A stretch of DNA of 64,000 bases from JADJLQ01 sp031417835 (GCA_031417835.1 JANOWJ010000032.1:1-64000), one strand, 5' to 3'; positions 8,667 through 17,250 are shown, counted from the stretch's first letter. The notes: a model not told the origin generated them from the letters alone. Numbers and translations: made by a program.

Positions 8667-9326
8667 TTGAAAACTTATATTGATCTAAGCCATACTATCG
8701 ATAATCATGTGATCAGTTACAAAGGACTGCCTGCACCGATCATCTGTGATTATTTATCGCGTGAAGACAGCCAATCCAAGTATGAAGAAGGCACCACTTT
8801 TCAGATTGGGCGTATTGATATGGTAGGCAATACAGGCACTTATCTGGATTGCCCTTTTCACCGTTATGAAGATGGTAAAGATCTATCTCAGGTGCACCTC
8901 ACACGTTTTGTAGATTTACCGGCTGTTAAAATTATAGTGCCTTATACTACAGGCATTCAAATTGATGCCGCCCTATTGCAAGGAATACCGTTAAAAGGAA
9001 TGGCAGTCTTGATCCAAACGGATTGGTCTAGCTACTGGATGACAGATCATTACTATCAGGATCATCCATATTTGACTGCCGATGCTGCTGCATACCTAGT
9101 GGATCAAGGAGCCCTATTGGTAGGTATAGATGCGCATAATATAGATGACACTCGGACCAACGCAAGACCTGTGCATACCATCCTATTAAAAGCCGAAGTA
9201 TTGATCGTAGAGCACTTATGTAATCTGGATAAGGTCGCGCCATTACAATTTTTATTCACCGCTGTACCTCCAAAAATAAAAGGTATGGGTACCTTCCCAG
9301 TACGAGCATTTGCTACGATAGGGTGA
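8667..9326 (+). CDS. Cyclase/kynurenine-formamidase-like protein with altered metal motif
   Basis: A 219-residue member of the cyclase family (KynB-like fold), whose characterised members are zinc amide hydrolases. The family motif HxGTHxDxPxH reads GNTGTYLDCPFH at residues 54-65: both leading histidines are replaced (N55, Y59), while D61, P63 and H65 remain. The downstream GIDAHNIDD and the C-terminal PLQFLFTAVPPKIKGMGTFPVRAFA agree with the family. The start is a TTG at 8667; the nearby ATG at 8656 is out of frame and stops at once. Either this subgroup binds metal differently or it has another reaction, so a substrate is not assigned. Confidence 0.82.
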   Translation: MKTYIDLSHTIDNHVISYKGLPAPIICDYLSREDSQSKYEEGTTFQIGRIDMVGNTGTYLDCPFHRYEDGKDLSQVHLTRFVDLPAVKIIVPYTTGIQIDAALLQGIPLKGMAVLIQTDWSSYWMTDHYYQDHPYLTADAAAYLVDQGALLVGIDAHNIDDTRTNARPVHTILLKAEVLIVEHLCNLDKVAPLQFLFTAVPPKIKGMGTFPVRAFATIG

Positions 9327-9341
9327 TGTTGTATTAAAATC

Positions 9342-9638
9342 ATGTATCCTATGAAATCCGAAAAACTAGCCTTCAGAAATCAAGCTATTAAGGATCTGCG
9401 TCAAATCCCGGGCGTTGGGCCTTCCATAGCACAAGATTTGATTCATATAGGGATTTACTCTGTTCAAGATTTAATTGGGAAAGATCCTTATGCATTGTTT
9501 GATCAATCTAATCAGTACGCTGGTTGTATTCAAGATCGATGCCTGCTCTATGTGTTTCGAGAAGCGGTATATTATGCAGAGACACCTCCCCAAATGCGAA
9601 CAACCGAAAAGTTGAAGTGGTGGAATTGGAAGGATTGA
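9342..9638 (+). CDS. Helix-hairpin-helix protein (Cdd1 / pathogenicity-locus family)
   Basis: A 98-residue protein with one helix-hairpin-helix (DLRQIPGVGPSIAQDLIHIG) near residues 18-38, a fold that usually contacts DNA or RNA backbone without sequence specificity. The remainder (RCLLYVFREAVYYAET, C-terminal KWWNWKD) matches the small Cdd1-type family, whose role is not established. It begins 15 nt after the cyclase stop, so the two are probably co-transcribed. A second in-frame ATG three codons in (9351) is an alternative start. Confidence 0.8.
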   Translation: MYPMKSEKLAFRNQAIKDLRQIPGVGPSIAQDLIHIGIYSVQDLIGKDPYALFDQSNQYAGCIQDRCLLYVFREAVYYAETPPQMRTTEKLKWWNWKD

Positions 9639-9781
9639 TGGAACATTCATTTTCTAATGGATGCTCTTTAGCTTTTTGATTAATATTTAATTAATATTTT
9701 TAATCACAACCGTCGATCTGGCCCTTAGGACCATCTAAGCTAAAAAAATCGAGTCATACCTATGAGATCTAAGCCAACCTT

Positions 9782-9821
9782 ATAAAAAAAGAAATGCCTG
9801 CCAAATAAACACTTGACAGGC
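9782..9821 (-). terminator. Intrinsic terminator, minus strand
   Basis: In minus-strand RNA the arms 9821-9813 and 9804-9796 form nine pairs (GCCUGUCAA with UUGGCAGGC, one G-U), followed by a U-rich run at about 9795-9782 (ATTTCTTTTTTTA). The plus strand has no U-run. The nearest upstream minus-strand gene is the receiver-cyclase gene 415 nt away, so its transcript may run through the intervening remnant. Confidence 0.65.
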
Positions 9822-9929
9822 TTCCTCCTGGACTTACTTTGTCTATAGTTTTATTATTTTTTGTCTTGGATTCTATACGGATATAAACTAGTGTAATCAT
9901 ATTGTAATAAGTCGGATGAATCTAGATTT

Positions 9930-10193
9930 TTATTTAAGGCTATCTCGAATTACCTGGTTTTGAATTGAAATCTGTCCTTTTGTCCCGAAAGCTTTCCGGG
10001 TATTCAAGGCGCTCCGATATCTGTTGGATCGAAGGAGCTCGGTCAAAATAGAGCAAACATTATAGGGCGAATAGCGAAGCAACCTCGGGATAATAGGTTT
10101 GTGGTCAATATTATATCCCTGTAACTGAAACCAACGTGGTATAATTTCAAAGAAATAATTAGGATAGGTTAATTCTTTAAATTTACCGTTTCT
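9930..10193 (-). pseudogene. Open remnant without a start codon
   Basis: This 598-bp gap has no complete gene, but the minus strand stays open for 87 codons between a TGA (10194-10196) and a TAA (9930-9932). The translation (for example PNYFFEIIPRWFQLQGYNID) has natural-looking composition, but there is no ATG near its beginning. Part of another frame resembles the C-terminal helix of AraC regulators (SIQQISERLEYPESF), but weakly. It may be a decayed gene or the tail of a transferred element. No family is recognised. Confidence 0.3.
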
Positions 10194-10236
10194 TCAAAAT
10201 AACGGATCAATCAATAAAGTGATATTATAGATGGCC

Positions 10237-11274
10237 TTAGTCCAATACTTCGTATACGACGACAGGTATAGCTTTGTTTTTAAGGGTCACCTCGCCTATT
10301 TTTTTAAAATTAAAGGCTTCTTTTATTTTTAAATAACAGGACTCTTGTATAATAATCTGGGCCTCCCGAGCAGTAGCCTGCATACGTTTTGCCACGTTGA
10401 CTACATCTCCGATCACCGTATAATCCAAGCGTTTAAGGTCTTCAGAACCAATATTGCCAGAGATCATTTCACCGGAATTGACACCGATAGAAACCTTAGG
10501 ATGATATTTGCCTTCTATGGCCTGAGGCAAGCTTTCTATAGCTTTGCGGATAGCGAGACAAGCATCTATCGCTTTGTTTAGATGATGTTCACTTTTAAAC
10601 ACAGCCATGACCTCATCTCCGATATATTTATCCACATAGCCTCCATGCTTTATCACCTCTTTGCTGATGACATCAAAATATCTATTGAGTAAGGCGACCA
10701 CCACATCCGGTGTCTCTTGTTCAGTAATTTTAGTAAACCCGGTAATGTCAATAAAGGCGACTGTAGCATCTATTGTTTCATTGGTGAGTAAGGAGGTCTC
10801 TTCTGACTTTTGATTCATAAAGTTCAAAACCGACTCATCTACGTACATGCGGAGAATATTGTTTTCCTTAAGTGCCTTTACAGTTGACTTAAGTTGGCGC
10901 ACGTAGGTGATCGTCTTTTCCATGGTGATCGTCAGATCATCAAAATTGACAGGTTTAGTCAGGAAGTCAAAAGCGCCCCGATTCATAGCCATTCGGATAT
11001 TTTCCATATCCCCATATGCTGAGATCATCACGGATTTCAACAAAGGGTAAAACTCTTTGGTCTTGGCGAGCAGGGTAAGGCCATCCATCTCCGGCATATT
11101 GATATCACTCAGGATCATATCTACATCCAGATGCACTTTGAGTTTGTCCATGGCATCACGACCATTGATGGCGAATACGAACTCATATTCGTTTTCACGG
11201 ATTTGTTTTCTAAATTTTTGCCTGATGAGTGATTCTAAATCGGCCTCATCGTCAGCTACCAATATTTTGGTCAT
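10237..11274 (-). CDS. Response regulator with class III adenylate cyclase output
   Basis: Cytosolic signalling enzyme that probably makes cAMP when its receiver is phosphorylated. Residues 1-120 are a receiver domain with D57 as phospho-acceptor (LSDINMPEMDG) and the conserved lysine in FLTKP. A short linker helix leads to a class III cyclase domain (about 165-345). Metal-binding aspartates are in FIDITGFT and YIGDEVMAVF, a substrate-selecting lysine is in YVDKYIG, and the transition-state asparagine is in VIGDVVNVAKR. Its start overlaps the stop of the upstream receiver gene by 4 nt (ATGA), implying translational coupling. The kinase at 14192-16201 on the same strand is a plausible partner. 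No crp-type cAMP receptor gene is seen in the window. Confidence 0.93.
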   Translation of the reverse strand: MTKILVADDEADLESLIRQKFRKQIRENEYEFVFAINGRDAMDKLKVHLDVDMILSDINMPEMDGLTLLAKTKEFYPLLKSVMISAYGDMENIRMAMNRGAFDFLTKPVNFDDLTITMEKTITYVRQLKSTVKALKENNILRMYVDESVLNFMNQKSEETSLLTNETIDATVAFIDITGFTKITEQETPDVVVALLNRYFDVISKEVIKHGGYVDKYIGDEVMAVFKSEHHLNKAIDACLAIRKAIESLPQAIEGKYHPKVSIGVNSGEMISGNIGSEDLKRLDYTVIGDVVNVAKRMQATAREAQIIIQESCYLKIKEAFNFKKIGEVTLKNKAIPVVVYEVLD

Positions 11275-11648
11275 GCAGTGATGCTTTTTAATTTCTCCTT
11301 CAATGTACTAAAATCCAACGGTTTGGTCAAAAAATCATCTGCGCCTAATGACATTGCAGAATTATAGTTTTCTGCATCTCCATATGCAGTTATCATCATC
11401 ACCACGGGTGGTGGGGTCTTATATTTTACTTTGATTAATCGAAGCAATTCCAAACCGCTCATGCCCGGCATATTGATGTCCGAAAGGATCAGGATAGCCT
11501 CACTGTCATTATTTTGTAGGTATTCCAGAGCTTCCTCACCAGAAAAAGCAAATATCAACTGCATTTCTCCATTCCGGATCTCCTTTCTGAAACGTTGCTC
11601 AAAGAGCCCCTGGACATCACGTTCGTCATCTACTACAAGTACTTTCAT
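11271..11648 (-). CDS. Single-domain response regulator
   Basis: A 125-residue stand-alone receiver with the acidic pair D7-D8, phospho-acceptor D57 (LSDINMPGMSG), the threonine of ITAYGD and the lysine of FLTKP. It has no output domain. It is closely similar to the receiver half of the downstream cyclase gene, including the shared FRKEIRNGE / FRKQIRENE segment, so the two probably arose by duplication. The coding regions overlap by 4 nt. It may act as a phosphate sink or relay in the same pathway. Confidence 0.92.
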   Translation of the reverse strand: MKVLVVDDERDVQGLFEQRFRKEIRNGEMQLIFAFSGEEALEYLQNNDSEAILILSDINMPGMSGLELLRLIKVKYKTPPPVVMMITAYGDAENYNSAMSLGADDFLTKPLDFSTLKEKLKSITA

Positions 11649-11951
11649 AGGTATTTGGGCTTTTTCAATATATGGTGAAATGAATGGTATAATTGTCTGA
11701 GTGACGATAAGATTGAATTAGATCAAAGATAAATAAAGGAATGGCAGGGACATAGTAAATTTTTTTAGTATTTTTTGCTGCATATACCAGGCTGGGACTA
11801 TCTGACGCTTAAAAATATTGTGAAAAAAGATTGAATGTCCTTTATTTTGATCCATAGACAGCTAGCCCTTTTTTTCTGTTGACCCCCTAAGGTGCTAGCA
11901 TCAACTTTTTAAAAAAAATATGATTACATTTAGTAATTAAACCGCAACACG
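11649..11951. other. Divergent intergenic region
   Basis: This 303-bp AT-rich region lies between the divergent receiver gene and a small exported protein gene. TACATTTA at 11925-11932, one mismatch from TAnnTTTG, could drive the plus-strand gene. GCTAGC occurs twice (near 11870 and 11894). No RNA or small gene was recognised. Confidence 0.4.
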
Positions 11952-12590
11952 ATGAAAAAAAAATTTATAACAATCCTTTTAGTGAGCTTATCGACCCTGG
12001 CTTTCAATCAAAATCAGATCGATAGTTATATAAAAGAAGCTCAAGGATTTATCACTCAAAAAAACTACAAACAAGCTCAAATGAGCCTTCAGGATGCCAT
12101 CAATGAATTGAACAGTCTTGTCGCCAAACAACTGATAGAATCCCTGCCAAAAGAAATAAATGGCTTGAAGGCTGTGGAAGGTGAGGAAATAATAAATGGC
12201 AATGCCATAGGGATGATGGGCTCTGGCATGCAGATCACCAAGAACTACCACAATGAATCAAAAAAAGAAATTGAAGCAGAGCTCATGATTATAGCAAATT
12301 CGCCCATGTTAAGTGGGTTGAATATGTTTTTGACCAACCCCGGGATGTTGGGCCAAGGCCAGAAAAGTGCGCGGGTAGGGGCAAGACGGGCGATCATAAA
12401 GACAGAAAGTGAAGATTATACAGACGAAAAAGGCGCATCGAAACAAATCCAGGTCTGCGAAATCCAAATTCCACTGAGTCAGACCTTAATCACTTTTAAA
12501 ACCAGGGGATTTGCAACCGAACAAGAGGCTTTAGCTTTCGCATCCAAATTTGATCTGGATAAAATCAAGACCTTATTGGGAGAGCAATAA
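11952..12590 (+). CDS. Exported protein of unknown function
   Basis: I do not recognise this 212-residue protein. An N-terminal signal peptide (MKKKFITILLVSLSTLAFNQ) indicates export. Residues 25-60 form an amphipathic helical stretch (YIKEAQGFITQKNYKQAQMSL) like one TPR-type helical hairpin. The C-terminal part is probably alpha/beta and includes a glycine- and methionine-rich strip (NGNAIGMMGSGMQ). It stands alone between minus-strand genes, with its own leader and a convergent neighbour. Confidence 0.75.
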   Translation: MKKKFITILLVSLSTLAFNQNQIDSYIKEAQGFITQKNYKQAQMSLQDAINELNSLVAKQLIESLPKEINGLKAVEGEEIINGNAIGMMGSGMQITKNYHNESKKEIEAELMIIANSPMLSGLNMFLTNPGMLGQGQKSARVGARRAIIKTESEDYTDEKGASKQIQVCEIQIPLSQTLITFKTRGFATEQEALAFASKFDLDKIKTLLGEQ

Positions 12591-12683
12591 TACCCAAATC
12601 ATTTTCAAACTGAACAGAACTTTAGGGGAAATGATCAGTTATAACATCAAGATTTTAATAAGCAAGTGGTTCTCACTCCATGT

Positions 12684-14075
12684 TTAACTCCATAATCTAT
12701 CCCAAGCCCTGATCTCATTCCACTCAGGAGTAGGGGCAAACATAGTCTGCCCTTTAATAATAAACTCTTTGACCACTTCTTCATTGAGTTCTACTCCAAT
12801 ACCTGGTTTTTCAGGCACTTTGACATAACCATCTTTTACAAATGGCTTTTCAATGCCGGTCACGAGATCTTCAAATTTTGGGCTATCGACGGCATGATGC
12901 TCTAGCCACAAAAAGTTTTCTGTGGCAGCTGCACTATGCACTGATCCAAGGAATGAAATAGGTCCAGCCGCATGATGCATCATAAATCCGATACCATTCA
13001 GTGAGGCATAATCTCCAATGCGCTTGGTCTCTAGGATACCACCCGCTGTATTTGGATCTGGATGGACTATATCTACGGCATGTTTATCGATGATTTCTTT
13101 GAATCCGCCATAGAGCATATAAATGTCTTCACCCGTTTGAGTCGGAGTGTTGCTCGATGTCGTAATCTCGCGCCATTGGTCGGTATATTGCCATGGTATA
13201 ATGTCTTCAATATAGGCCAGATTATATTTTTCCACGGCCTGAGCTATCTTGATGGCTTCATTGACGCCAAAGTGCCCCCAATGATCTGTACCCATTGGAA
13301 TTTCATAACCGATCTGATTCCGCATGACTTCTAGAAATTCACAAAGTTTTTCTATGCCTTTTTGAGTGATCTGCACGCCGGTAAAAGGGTGTTTAGCCAG
13401 ATTGTATTTTCGATATTCGTACTGAAATGGATTCAATTTTCCGTCAGGTGCGTTGATGAGCGTGCCAGGAAAGTTTTTGAGTAAGTTTATTCCGATATCC
13501 ATTTTAAGGGCAGTATAACCCTTATCGATACGAGCTTGCATGCGTTTTGCATACTCCTGTGGGTCTTGGGATATGGTTGTATCGCAATACACTCTGACCC
13601 GGTCTCTGTATTTACCTCCAAGTAATTGATATACAGGTACTCCATATGCTTTACCGACCAAATCCCATAAAGCCATCTCTACGCCGGAGACTCCACCACC
13701 CTGGCGACCATGGTGACCAAACTGGCTTATGATTTTAAAAAGTCTCTCCACATTGCAGGGATTTTCACCCAACAATCGGCTTTTCAAAAACAAAGCATAT
13801 TCTTTGGCAGCTCCATCCCGCACATCACCATGTCCGATGATCCCCTGGTTGGTGTAGATGCGTACTATAGGTGTGCGGAACACTACTCCGCTGATTTCAG
13901 CAATACGCATATCTGTAATCTTGAGTTCAGAGGGTGCTGAACTCCTATTGACTTTTTGAGTGCTGTATTCAAGTTGCTCTTCGATAGGTGCCATGGCCAT
14001 GGTACCAAGGCTCAGCCCTCCGAGACTTAATTTTTGTAAAAAATCGCGTCGGGGATTTGTAGTTAATTCATTCAT
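12684..14075 (-). CDS. Enolase-superfamily (mandelate racemase/MLE) enzyme, Tat-type signal
   Basis: Probable sugar-acid dehydratase or racemase. The N-terminus NPRRDFLQKLSLGGLSLG is a twin-arginine signal, suggesting periplasmic action. The capping domain is followed by a barrel with the general base region TALKMDIG and metal ligands in MGTDHWG, AYIEDIIPW and GEDIYM. Asp in HPDPN and His in MMHHAAGP complete the site. At 463 residues it is slightly longer than usual because of the leader and an insert near residues 205-230. An exact TAnnTTTG box lies 46 nt upstream (14121-14128). The substrate is not predicted. Confidence 0.9.
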   Translation of the reverse strand: MNELTTNPRRDFLQKLSLGGLSLGTMAMAPIEEQLEYSTQKVNRSSAPSELKITDMRIAEISGVVFRTPIVRIYTNQGIIGHGDVRDGAAKEYALFLKSRLLGENPCNVERLFKIISQFGHHGRQGGGVSGVEMALWDLVGKAYGVPVYQLLGGKYRDRVRVYCDTTISQDPQEYAKRMQARIDKGYTALKMDIGINLLKNFPGTLINAPDGKLNPFQYEYRKYNLAKHPFTGVQITQKGIEKLCEFLEVMRNQIGYEIPMGTDHWGHFGVNEAIKIAQAVEKYNLAYIEDIIPWQYTDQWREITTSSNTPTQTGEDIYMLYGGFKEIIDKHAVDIVHPDPNTAGGILETKRIGDYASLNGIGFMMHHAAGPISFLGSVHSAAATENFLWLEHHAVDSPKFEDLVTGIEKPFVKDGYVKVPEKPGIGVELNEEVVKEFIIKGQTMFAPTPEWNEIRAWDRLWS

Positions 14076-14120
14076 AGGTTTTTATTTATGTAAAGAATGA
14101 TGGGTTGTGATGCAGGAATC

Positions 14121-14128
14121 CAAAAATA
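14121..14128 (-). promoter_or_regulatory. -7 promoter element of the enolase-superfamily gene
   Basis: Minus-strand TATTTTTG matches TAnnTTTG exactly and predicts a leader of about 40 nt. No TTG is present at the -33 position. Confidence 0.5.
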
Positions 14129-14191
14129 AGAAATCTTTTGGGATAATATTCTTGCGGTTCAACCTAAATTCGAATTTTGTAACCTTTGCCT

Positions 14192-16201
14192 TTATATCGG
14201 TAAAGTAAAAATGAATGTTGTGCCGACCCTTGTTGTTGAATCGACAGTAATAGTCCCGCTAGGCGGACCAACATTGCTATTTACAGTAATAGTCCCGCCA
14301 GGCGGACCAACATTGCTAATTACAGTAATAGTCCCGCCGTGAGCTTTTACGATATCATAGGCCAGACTCAAGCCTAATCCCGTCCCTTGCCCTGTAGGTT
14401 TGGTGGTAAAGAATGGTTGAAAGATTTTGTCTTTGATATGGTCAGGAATTCCCAGACCATTGTCGGAAATCCGGATTTCAATGCTGGAATCTAACCTCTT
14501 CGTCGAAACGGTCACTTCGGGCTTATAATCCTTCATTTCTAATTTTGATTTTTCATTCACGGTCCAAAATGCATTATTAAATAAATTTAAAAACACTCTG
14601 CCTAAATCTTGGGGTATCACTTGTACCAGCGGTAGATTTTTATCAACTTCTACTTTGTAATCCGCTTGGAAGGTTTTATCCTTGGCTCTAAGTCCATGAA
14701 AAGACAATCTTAAATACTCGTCGGTCAATGCATTGATATCTGTCAACACTTTAGAGCCTGATGATGTTCTACTGTGTTGCAACATTCCTTTGACGATACT
14801 CTCCGCCCGTTTGCCATGATGATTAATTTTTTGCTCATTGTCTTTGATGTATGATGCAAGCTCTTTAATCTCTGCTAGATTGCCATGAACTGCTGCTTGA
14901 GTGAGCTCATCAAGAAGCTCCCTATTGACATCAGAAAAATTATTGACAAAGTTTAGTGGGTTTTGAATTTCATGGGCAATGCCTGCGGTAAGTTCGCCGA
15001 GCGAAGCCATTTTTTCGGATTGGATGAGTTGGGCTTGGGTGGATTGAAGTTGTGCGTAGGCTTTATTTATTTTATCGTTTGATTTTTGTTTCTCGCGATT
15101 ATTACGATAAAGAAGAAGAGCTGAGATGAGAAATAAGAAAGCCAGACTAACTAAAGACAGTTGTTTCATTGTGTTCTTTGTGGCAAGCGATTCCGAAAGA
15201 TTATTAAAAACAACTTCTTGTTTTTGCAATTCCATAAATTGCAGTTGCTTGAATTTATTAATATTGAAAACGGTATCTTTTGTATCTGAATAAAGTTGCA
15301 AATATTTATTTGCCAAAATCGGGTTTAAATGCTCATAGTGCTTGGCTAGCAGTCTTGAAGCATCAATGATGAGTGCATTATTCTGCTGTGCATAATCTAA
15401 CGCTTTTTGAGCATAGTAAATGGCCGAATCTTTCATATTCAATTCATCAAAAACCAGGGCTTTTCCGAAAAAATTGGGATTATCTTTGATATAACCAACT
15501 TCATAATATTCTAAAGCTTTGCTGTATTTTTTTTGTTTTCGAGCGATATTTCCTAATAATTGATAGGAATTAGCTTTTAAATCTTCGTGGGTATTTTTTT
15601 TTGAAAAATCCAAAATTTTCTCAGCATAATATTGGGCCGAATCCAATTGGCCTTTCCATTCAAATGCCAGCCCAAGTTGCATGAATGTGGGCCATTGACC
15701 TAACTCAGGAAGGGAGTTAAAATATGGATTATTTAGTGCAGCCATCGCCCAGTCATATGCTTTATTAAGGTCATTTTGAGTCGCGTAATTAATAAACATT
15801 AAATTCGACATATAGACTAATGCGGCTGGTTTATATTTTTCACATATCGGTATAGCTTCTTGGATTGTTTGGATCGAAAGTGGCCAGTTTTGACTGCGGG
15901 CATTCCAAAAAGCAATATTGCCCAGACACTCAATCCTGCCAATCGGATAATCGATCATTTTTGCTATCGAGTCACCCATTCCAGCATAGTACATTACTTT
16001 TTCGCCGTCTGCTATGTTTATATACATAGCTGCCAAGTGGTTAAGCGCTTTTACCTTTGTCGTATCGTCAGGAGCTTGGCGGAGATAATTTTTTATGCTG
16101 TCGACTTCATGCTGATTGTACGGTAATGGTTGCGCTTTGATAATGAAAAAATATAAAGTTAATCCTAAAATGAGATAGCATCGACGGAATGTGTATTTCA
16201 T
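14192..16201 (-). CDS. TPR-containing sensor histidine kinase
   Basis: Membrane-anchored histidine kinase. An N-terminal signal-like helix (about residues 8-23) precedes a run of TPR repeats (about 35-330), then one membrane segment (about 349-366, SLVSLAFLFLISALLLY), a coiled coil and a HisKA domain with phospho-acceptor H410 (GIAHEIQNPLNFVNNF). The ATPase domain has NLFNNAFWTV, DNGLGIP and GQGTGLGLSLAYDIVKAHGG. Near the end a 13-residue unit is repeated (SNVGPPGGTITV then SNVGPPSGTITV) by a 39-bp DNA tandem. The likely outputs are the receivers at 10237-11648 on the same strand, though two other genes lie between. Confidence 0.92.
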   Translation of the reverse strand: MKYTFRRCYLILGLTLYFFIIKAQPLPYNQHEVDSIKNYLRQAPDDTTKVKALNHLAAMYINIADGEKVMYYAGMGDSIAKMIDYPIGRIECLGNIAFWNARSQNWPLSIQTIQEAIPICEKYKPAALVYMSNLMFINYATQNDLNKAYDWAMAALNNPYFNSLPELGQWPTFMQLGLAFEWKGQLDSAQYYAEKILDFSKKNTHEDLKANSYQLLGNIARKQKKYSKALEYYEVGYIKDNPNFFGKALVFDELNMKDSAIYYAQKALDYAQQNNALIIDASRLLAKHYEHLNPILANKYLQLYSDTKDTVFNINKFKQLQFMELQKQEVVFNNLSESLATKNTMKQLSLVSLAFLFLISALLLYRNNREKQKSNDKINKAYAQLQSTQAQLIQSEKMASLGELTAGIAHEIQNPLNFVNNFSDVNRELLDELTQAAVHGNLAEIKELASYIKDNEQKINHHGKRAESIVKGMLQHSRTSSGSKVLTDINALTDEYLRLSFHGLRAKDKTFQADYKVEVDKNLPLVQVIPQDLGRVFLNLFNNAFWTVNEKSKLEMKDYKPEVTVSTKRLDSSIEIRISDNGLGIPDHIKDKIFQPFFTTKPTGQGTGLGLSLAYDIVKAHGGTITVISNVGPPGGTITVNSNVGPPSGTITVDSTTRVGTTFIFTLPI
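14244..14338. repeat. 39-bp in-frame tandem repeat in the kinase gene
   Basis: Units start at 14244, 14283 and 14322 (period 39 bp; two full, one partial). Each full unit contains a palindrome-like GTCCCGC-N3-GCGGAC. The array adds 26 residues just before the last strand of the ATPase domain and keeps the frame. Confidence 0.85.
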
Positions 16202-16838
16202 AAGTTTTTGAATGATATGCTATTGGCTTTATATTTTTGAAGTTCAGCTTAAAGGTAATTACAAATTTGCATCCCTTATTACGGTTAAATATTAAGTCAT
16301 CGCGATAGTTGAGTCACCTTCAGGCGACCCTTTAAAAGCTTAGATTACAGCGTGCAAGCTGCATTACTTCACTCTCAAAGCCGAGTTGTCTGGATAGAAC
16401 AAGACCTTCCAGCCCATGTTTTTTACGTTATCCGGACCCAAAGCTGGCTACCTATAGGCCAGGGTACCTAATATTGAGGCCTGCACGATATCCAGGAGTA
16501 AGGAGAGCCGGGGCTAAAACTTTTGATTTCATGCTGATCGGCCACTGGGACTCCATCTGCTCTTACTGATGAGATGACGCCTGAATGCGAAAATCTTAAA
16601 GGATCCCAATATACAATCAACAAGATAATTCATCATGGATACGAAAGGTATGGCAACCTGTGAATTATGTAAATTATAGAGGTAATGGTGTAACACACGG
16701 TTATGAGCATGGTCTTAATTTTGAAGGTATCTACTTTGATTCAAAGGCATAGACATTTTCTAATTGAAGGTCTGAATACCTAAGATTTTAAGTAGGTGGA
16801 ATATCAAACAATTAATTTAGAAAATTAAATAAAACAAG
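16202..16838. other. 637-bp gap with no intact gene
   Basis: This gap contains a short palindrome at 16313-16328 (GTCACCT/AGGCGAC) and a GC-richer stretch at about 16380-16560 that is open in no frame for long. A possible gene remnant lies at 16574-16752 (separate entry). No RNA gene was recognised. Confidence 0.4.
16574..16752 (+). pseudogene. Possible frameshifted gene remnant
   Basis: Two overlapping frames look coding in succession. The first starts at ATG 16574 (MTPECENLKGSQYTINKII) and stops after 29 codons. The next frame is open for about 36 codons to a TAG at 16750-16752 and reads like a protein end (NYVNYRGNGVTHGYEHGLNF). One frameshift would join them. No family is recognised and the stretch is short, so chance cannot be excluded. 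Confidence 0.25.
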
Positions 16839-17042
16839 ATGAATACGCATCCAATGCAGCCCCAAATTTTAAATTTGGACAACAGATTTATCCAATCAAA
16901 TTTGGGTGATTTGTATACAATTCCAACTATAGCAGATATTGATTTTCAAGACTCGGATGAGGTGATTGTCCCTAAAGAGATGCAAAGAAGGCCTCAATTC
17001 AGATTAAACGAAATGAGAAGAATGATTTCAGACTTCACCTAG
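16839..17042 (+). CDS. Small protein of unknown function (67 residues)
   Basis: I do not recognise this protein. It has no signal peptide or membrane segment. It is rich in Asn, Asp, Gln and Arg, acidic in the middle (DIDFQDSDEVIVPKE) and basic at the end (RRPQFRLNEMRRM). The frame starts with ATG after an AT-rich leader. A strong terminator at 17219-17250 lies about 180 nt after the stop and shows that transcription ends here, which supports a real short transcript. The protein is otherwise unsupported and could be incidental to an RNA. Confidence 0.45.
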   Translation: MNTHPMQPQILNLDNRFIQSNLGDLYTIPTIADIDFQDSDEVIVPKEMQRRPQFRLNEMRRMISDFT

Positions 17043-17218
17043 CTTATTTACAAAGAACTGATTTTAATATGTATAAGTAGAGTGTTTTACATTTTGATAA
17101 TAGTGTGTAAAAGCCAGATAATTTTCAATCTTAAAAGTTTTTAGTATGTAAATAAATGATTTTAAAGTAGTATATATTTTTAAACATGTAAATCACATAT
17201 AAATACATTACAGCAAAA
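17043..17218. other. Long 3' untranslated stretch
   Basis: This AT-rich stretch has no open frame of note between the small gene and its terminator. It could be the 3' UTR or contain a small RNA. Nothing specific was recognised. Confidence 0.3.
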
Positions 17219-17250
17219 GGCAAAAAGTTTATACTTTTTGCCTTTTTATT
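17219..17250 (+). terminator. Intrinsic terminator
   Basis: Perfect 10-bp stem, 17219-17228 with 17233-17242, around the loop TTAT, followed by TTTTTATT. It is the clearest terminator in the window and insulates the glucan synthase gene from the small gene upstream. Confidence 0.9.

Noticed and set aside
9950..10120. AraC-type HTH remnant on the minus strand
   Set aside because: The resemblance covers about 25 residues in a frame with a stop, weaker than the continuous open frame over the same bases.
14244..14338. CRISPR-like array
   Set aside because: The repeats are contiguous without spacers and lie in frame inside a kinase gene.
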